Origin: Saccoglossus kowalevskii
Lineage: Eukaryota > Hemichordata > Enteropneusta > Harrimaniidae
Direction: 5' to 3'
Assembly: GCF_000003605.2 (NCBI RefSeq)
Contig: NW_003144292.1
Coordinates: 108,910-120,498, forward strand
DNA length: 11,589 nucleotides
The position numbers and the translations under genes are program-made. This document shows, in pieces, positions 7,581 to 11,589 of this stretch (within the stretch, counting starts at the first letter, position 1; every line of letters starts with the position of its first letter). The notes under the pieces are model-generated. The model searched no databases. It saw nothing but the letters and a program-made list of their open reading frames with translations, and was not told the origin of the DNA.

Positions 7581-7853
7581 CTGCTAAAAAAAGAACCCGG
7601 TTCACCAAAAAATTGAAAACCTGCCAAGTTAAAGAAGGAGAGGAAGCCAAGTTTGAATGTATGGTCACAAACGCAAATTTACCGTTCCACTGGGAGAAGA
7701 AAGGTTCACCTGTCAAGAGGGATAAACGACATCAAGTAATTGACGTTGGTAAAACGCGTATTCTCATGATTAAAAATGTCACCCCAGCAGATGAAGGAGA
7801 GATCAAGTGTTTTTGTGGTGATGAACCAGACTCTGCAGAGTTGTTTGTTGAAC
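7581..7853 (+). CDS. Exon: complete I-set Ig domain (second after the linker)
   Basis: A 273-nt exon, phase 1 in (ctcttttcag) and phase 1 out (GAAC|gtaagt). It codes for a basic lead-in (AKKRTRFTKKLKTCQVKEGE), B-strand AKFECMV with the first Cys, core Trp as FHWEKKGSPV, E-strand TRILMIKNVTPADEGEIKC with the F-strand Cys, and closing strand AELFVE. Both canonical Cys and the Trp are present. The usual WLKDG is changed to HWEKKG. The run of basic residues before strand A is notable because the exon follows the candidate Pro-rich microexon, so spacer and basic patch together would set the hinge between this domain and the one before. Domain family assignment is secure. The orthologous position in twitchin-like proteins is not. 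Confidence 0.94.
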
Positions 7854-8379
7854 GTAAGTAGAAATGTTGCATTCATTTTTTTTTCTGATCACCCTTCATT
7901 AGTTTGAAATGTCTCACAAAATCTTGGTAGGAATGAAAGAGAAATGCTATTTCAGAAAATGTTAACAAATACACAAGAAGATTTTTGTTCAGATATGAAA
8001 ACAATGTTAAGTTCTCTCTGTTTGGTTCAAAATACTTGTTAAATTTTCAGAAATATTGAAGAAGAATTTGTTTAAAATGATTAAACAGCAACATTTTGGT
8101 TGAAATATGGATTCAATGTTGAGCTTTGACTGTTTGATCCAAAATTAATTTTTAAAGTATCAGAAAAATCCACAAAATGTGAAAACAAAAATCACATTTT
8201 TGAATATTAAGACATTATAGTCTTACATAGCAGAGCTGATAACAAATAAAAATATGCAGAGAAATCTTCAAACTTTAGGGGATTTGTACAAACCCAATGA
8301 ACCCTCTGTATCTGCCTCTGAATTATAGGAAAGATTCACTTGTCATCTGCTACATATAATTGTTTTATTCAATCCACAG
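7854..8379 (+). other. Intron with a degenerate direct repeat
   Basis: The intron runs from gtaagt to atccacag. Two diverged copies of about 65 bp lie at 7992-8055 and 8103-8169, offset 112 bp. Both contain ATATG, CAATGTT, TGTTTG and a following CAGAAA in the same order. Nothing else is recognised. Confidence 0.6.
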
Positions 8380-8658
8380 CAAAACCCAAACCCCAATTTG
8401 TGAAGCTACTACAGAGTCAACAAGTGATGGAACGAGACAGAGCTGTGCTGCAGTGTGATGTGAACATGGACGATGTTGAGCTAATATGGCTGAAAGATGG
8501 AGCACCAGTTAAAGCTGATAATAGAGTTAAAATCAGACACGCCGGTCTTATTCACCAGTTGATATTTGAAGATGTCAAAATGGATGATGAGGCTGATTAT
8601 GAGGTCAAAGTGAAAGGTCTTGAGGAGACTTGCTCTTCCTGTTCATTGCTTGTTGATG
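8380..8658 (+). CDS. Exon: complete I-set Ig domain (third after the linker)
   Basis: A 279-nt exon, phase 1 in (atccacag) and phase 1 out (GATG|gtacat). It opens with PKPKPQFVKLLQ, a short Pro-Lys hinge joined to strand A. B-strand AVLQCDV carries the Cys, the core is IWLKDGAPV, the E-strand is HQLIFEDVKMDDEADYEV, and the closing strand is SLLVD. The F-strand Cys is lost (DYEVKV), and the D-x-G-x-Y motif has become DEADYEV with Ala in place of Gly. Two adjacent Cys-rich residues (CSSC) sit in the F-G loop region, an oddity for this family. The domain belongs to the same gene as its neighbours by phase and spacing. Confidence 0.95.
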
Positions 8659-9794
8659 GTACATAATTATGTTTTTTTTTTAATATATCATTGTTTTGTT
8701 TCGGTAACAGTGTAACAAGGTTACTCCTAGATGTACAACATATATAAATTCGGTTCCTCAGGATTCCCTCAAAATTGAGTTTGTGATTCTTCTTGACTTT
8801 AGCTGTTTTCATTGGCTTACGTATAGCCCATAGAATTACATTGTACAGTGGTGCCATGTTCTGTGATGTAGCTCCACCAAGATGATTTTCTGAGGCTGAA
8901 TCTTGGTCTTCTTCTACTAATAGTGAAATGTTGTTATCAGATTTGCGAATATTGCTAAAGACTATCACTATTTCGTAAACAAAAAATTAATCATATGTGC
9001 TTGTATGTCTACTGAACTATTCCCAAAGACTAGTGTATAGCATACAAAATTTAACAACAGGAATTCCTGGATTGCATCTTTGGAGACTTATGCACATTCA
9101 TTTGTTTTCTGGTCTAATTTAATATGGTCGAATGGCGACCATTTTTATGATTGAAATTCATCAAAATCAAGTATGTCTGCAATTTTGTTAGAATACACAT
9201 TGGGCATAATGAGACGTTGATATATGTTATTTCGTTTTTCAGATTGAATTCAAAATTGGCAAGTCTGGTAATTTTCAAAGCTATATTAGATATGACTAAA
9301 TCAATCATGTTCAAATTCTAGACATCCTACATTGTACATCATGTCACTTGTATGCACATGTGTTGATCAGATTCAAGATGGCTGAATGGAGACAATTTTA
9401 CTGATAACAATTCAGCAAAATTAAGCATTTTTGCCATTCCGAATCAGGTCTTAAGAGATGGACTGCTGTTGTCCAAACTTAGTACTTGAATATAATGGAA
9501 CCATAATATTTTTCAGATCAAAATAAAAATGTATGTATTAACGAAAGCTGTTCTAGAGCCATGTCCAGAGAGTGCAATCAAAAGCATTATTTTCATGTTA
9601 CACCCATTACCATGCTTTTGTTTGAGTTTCTGATTCATGACAAATAATTTGTTCTATTTAGTCACATCTGTATTTACCAATCATTGCACACAATCTGGGT
9701 GTGTGCTACAGTCACTCTCCGAGTAAAGTGACTGTGGTGTGTGCTACATCATCTTGGTAGTGTGGTTTGATTATTCTTGTCCATTCTCTTTTAG
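8659..9794 (+). other. Intron of 1.1 kb with a diverged repeat pair and an antisense open frame
   Basis: The intron runs from gtacat to the acceptor ttttag, which uses TAG and not CAG. An open frame on the minus strand covers roughly 8675-8968, with fairly protein-like composition (LLVEEDQDSASE, then ILWAIRKPMKTAKVKKNHKL), but I do not recognise it. Two diverged direct copies about 254 bp apart start at 9118 and 9372 (ATGGTCGAATGG and ATGGCTGAATGG), each followed by a TTCAxCAAAAT stretch, probably two copies of an unnamed dispersed repeat. Confidence 0.5.
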
Positions 9795-10067
9795 AATACA
9801 AACCACCTCCTGACTTTGATGAGAAGTTGACTGATGTTGTTGGATGTGAGGATGATGAAGCTGAATTTGTTGCCAAAGTAAATGACAAAGATGTTGAGGT
9901 ACAATGGCTGAAAGATGGTAAACCAATACCAAAAGATCCCAGAATCAAACACACAAAGCAAGGAGTTCTAAGAAAATTAATTATTAAACCTGTCACTCCT
10001 GAAGATCAAGGAGAATATACATGTATTGCAGGGGACAAGAAAACTGTTGCATCTCTCAAAGTTGAAG
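9795..10067 (+). CDS. Exon: complete I-set Ig domain (fourth after the linker)
   Basis: A 273-nt exon, phase 1 in (tcttttag) and phase 1 out (GAAG|gtatac). G from the previous exon plus AA gives Glu, then YKPPPDFDEKLTDVVG, B-strand EAEFVAKV (Cys replaced by Ala or Val), core Trp as VQWLKDGKPIPKDPRI, E-strand RKLIIKPVTPEDQGEYTC and closing strand ASLKVE. The D-Q-G-E-Y-T-C motif is textbook I-set. The B-strand partner Cys is absent, so no disulphide can form. Sequence feel is closest to twitchin and MyBP-C domains. The next exon leaves the Ig fold, so this is the last of a run of four. Confidence 0.96.
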
Positions 10068-10496
10068 GTATACACAGTCATGTGATTTCACAAACTAACT
10101 ATTTTTATGTGTTTGAGGGCGCACTATTATTGTTTCCCAAAGTGAGGCAGTACAGAGAATAGTACAGCTAAACACAAGGCATTTTTCTGTAGTTGCAAGA
10201 GTCATTTATGTTTATATGTTTGTATATGTCTGTTGACTGAGACACAGAGAAAATGTCTGCTAGTACTGATCTCAATCCACTATTTTTGACAAATCTTTTT
10301 CAGTTCTTCTTTTCATGTTGTAAAATAGCAATAGCTTGTCAAACAAGCTGGTTTGTGGACGTTTTGAAATGTTGTATGTGTAAAATACATTTAAAGCTGA
10401 CAAACGCTCTATGATTTAGCCAAGTATCTTTAAAGGGCAAGTCCTTAATTGTTTCTTTATCTTTGCCCTCATAACATTTCAAATACTTATCTTAAG
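10068..10496 (+). other. Intron, 429 nt
   Basis: The intron runs from gtatac to ttatcttaag. A pyrimidine-rich tract (10447-10470) is followed by the less usual AAG acceptor. No repeat or RNA feature is recognised. Reading through the donor gives about 31 extra codons before a stop at 10160-10162. Confidence 0.65.
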
Positions 10497-10883
10497 GAAA
10501 ACCTGAAAAGATGACATTGTCTCCAAAAAAGCAGCTAACAAAAAAGTTACCCATTCCTGAGCAAAGTGAACCACCAAAAGGAGAATATGAATTCCAACGT
10601 GCTCAGCTAAAGAAGTTCAACACGCCAACAAAAATTCACAACACTGAAATTGAGCCACCTAGTTCTGTGAAAAAAACACCAGCAGCACCACTCAGTGTTG
10701 ATAACAAACCAACAGTGCCACCTAGTGACATTGACAACAAACAAAGAGCGCCACCTAGTGATGTCAAAGAGAGTTCTACAGTACCACGTTCTATAAAGTT
10801 GGTTACCCTTGATGAACCTTCCCAGCTGTTGTCAAGTGCACCACCCATTATCCTAACAGAAGACAGGGAAAGTAAATCTGAAG
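10497..10883 (+). CDS. Exon: Pro/Ser-rich linker (internal exon, or terminal if read to TAG at 10897)
   Basis: A 387-nt exon, phase 1 in after cttaag. If spliced at GAAG|gtgatt (10884) it leaves in phase 1 and is exactly 129 codons. If not spliced it reads four more residues (Gly-Asp-Ser-Lys) to a TAG at 10895-10897. The start is basic (KPEKMTLSPKKQLTKK), then a conserved-looking PPKGEYEFQRAQLKKFN, then imperfect repeats built on [AP]P-[LP]-S-[DV]-[VI] with DNK spacers (codons for 10675-10770), ending in LTEDRESKSEG. No globular fold is visible, and it is probably disordered. The FQRAQLKK-type motif recalls linkers in titin-like muscle proteins from memory only. I favour the spliced form because the neighbours are all phase 1-1 and no AATAAA follows in the window. 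Confidence 0.8.
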
Positions 10884-10975
10884 GTGATTCAAAGTAGACC
10901 CAGATGGGGTAACATTCCAAGTTATTGAAGCACAAATGCACTTGCACATTGCAGAAACCTCCTCTTGCTTGGCAA
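10884..10975 (+). other. Start of the following intron, or alternative 3' coding end plus UTR
   Basis: Begins gtgatt directly after the linker exon. It contains the in-frame TAG at 10895-10897 that would close a truncated isoform. It leads into the 95-bp array within about 80 bp. No polyadenylation signal of the AATAAA or ATTAAA form is seen. Confidence 0.5.
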
Positions 10976-11589
10976 CATGTATTCCACTCATAACACAAAA
11001 ACAACAAACTAACCTCAAAATTGTTGAGAATGCACACCCTCTTTGAGACTTTTCACTCAATACATCCAACCCATATTCCTCTCAGAACACAAAAAACTAC
11101 AACCTGATCTCAATATTGTTGAGAATCCACAACCACTGTTAGACCTTCCACTCAATATATCTAACCCATATTCCTCTCACTACACAAAAAACTACAACCT
11201 AATCTCAATATAGAATCCACACCCACTGTAAGACCTTTCACTCGACACATCCAACCCATATTCCTCTCACATCACAAAAAACTACAACCTGATCTCACTA
11301 TTGTTGAGAATCCACAACCACTTTAAAACCTTTCACTCAACACATCCAACCCATATTCCTCTCACAACACAAAAAACTACAACCTAATCTGAATATTGCT
11401 GAGAATCCACAACCACTGTAAAACCTTTCACTCAACACATCCAACCCATATTCCTCTCACAACACAAAAAACTACAACCTAATCTGAATATTGCTGAGAA
11501 TTCACACCCACTGTAAGACCTTTCACTCAACACATCCAACCCATATTCCTCTCACAACACAAAAAACGCCAACCTAATCTCAATATAGA
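10976..11589. repeat. 95-bp satellite-like tandem array, runs off the window
   Basis: The anchor CCATATTCCTCTCA recurs at 11071, 11166, 11256, 11351, 11446 and 11541, with a diverged copy at about 10976. Spacing is 95 bp, except one 90-bp unit that has lost five bases in CAATATTGTTGAGAATCC. The last nine bases of the window look like the start of another short unit. Units are A/C-rich on the + strand with almost no G, and adjacent copies differ at only a few sites. Divergence is highest at the left edge, as is usual for the border of a tandem array. No coding or structural role is evident. Confidence 0.95.

Noticed and set aside
9712-9996. Minus-strand frame of 94 codons
   Set aside because: Antisense shadow of the Ig exon at 9795-10067.
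10636-11069. Minus-strand frames of 133 and 73 codons at the right end
   Set aside because: One is antisense to the Pro-rich linker exon, and both run into the tandem array. No independent support.
1-11589. tRNA, rRNA, promoter or gene start within the window
   Set aside because: No cloverleaf with A and B boxes or rRNA-like stretch was seen. The gene enters mid-domain from the left, so its promoter is elsewhere. TATA-like strings are too common in AT-rich introns to mean anything.

Overview
The window is intron-rich animal nuclear DNA. It carries one gene on the + strand, and nothing resembles a bacterial or viral layout. Nine exons can be placed by GT-AG splice sites, reading-frame continuity and immunoglobulin (Ig) domain motifs: 554-689, 1672-1717, 3713-3845, 4173-4446, a 15-nt microexon at 4781-4795, 7581-7853, 8380-8658, 9795-10067 and 10497-10883. 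Both ends of the gene lie outside the window. The joined product is a cytoplasmic sarcomeric protein of the titin/twitchin/projectin/myosin-binding-protein-C class. It consists of the C-terminal half of an Ig domain, a charged 60-residue linker with two DW..LKH motifs and a strong PKA-type site (RRQS), four more I-set Ig domains, and a Pro/Ser-rich linker. The best guess is the Ig-rich part of an invertebrate twitchin-like giant protein, but the exact orthologue cannot be fixed without a search.

The organism is probably a lophotrochozoan, perhaps a mollusc. This rests on the twitchin-like product, the hairpin-headed repeat in intron 1 (which I recall as a style common in bivalve and gastropod genomes), the mariner and LINE remnants, and the AT-rich introns. 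It is an inference and not a firm assignment.

Most of the window is intron, and the introns hold several layers of repeats. Bases 721-1470 are a hairpin-headed repeat with four internal units of about 157 bp. Bases 1849-2396 are a 5'-truncated non-LTR retrotransposon on the minus strand whose 3' tail is an (ATT)14 microsatellite. Bases 2527-2645 are a perfect 57-bp duplication. Bases 2776-3624 are an internally deleted mariner on the minus strand with 38-bp inverted repeats. Bases 4921-5930 are a 51/87-bp minisatellite in which every full unit contains a short dyad. Bases 7052-7078 are a G-quadruplex motif on the minus strand. From about 10976 to the window end there is a 95-bp satellite-like array.

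The Ig exons are each about 273-279 nt and enter and leave in phase 1, so whole domains can be gained, lost or skipped without a frameshift. The microexon and the Pro-rich linker exon are also phase 1-1, which makes them candidates for isoform control of linker length. No new multi-gene system is visible. The most interesting items are the microexon, the phosphorylatable double-DW linker, the alternative-end exon and the unusual repeat arrays.
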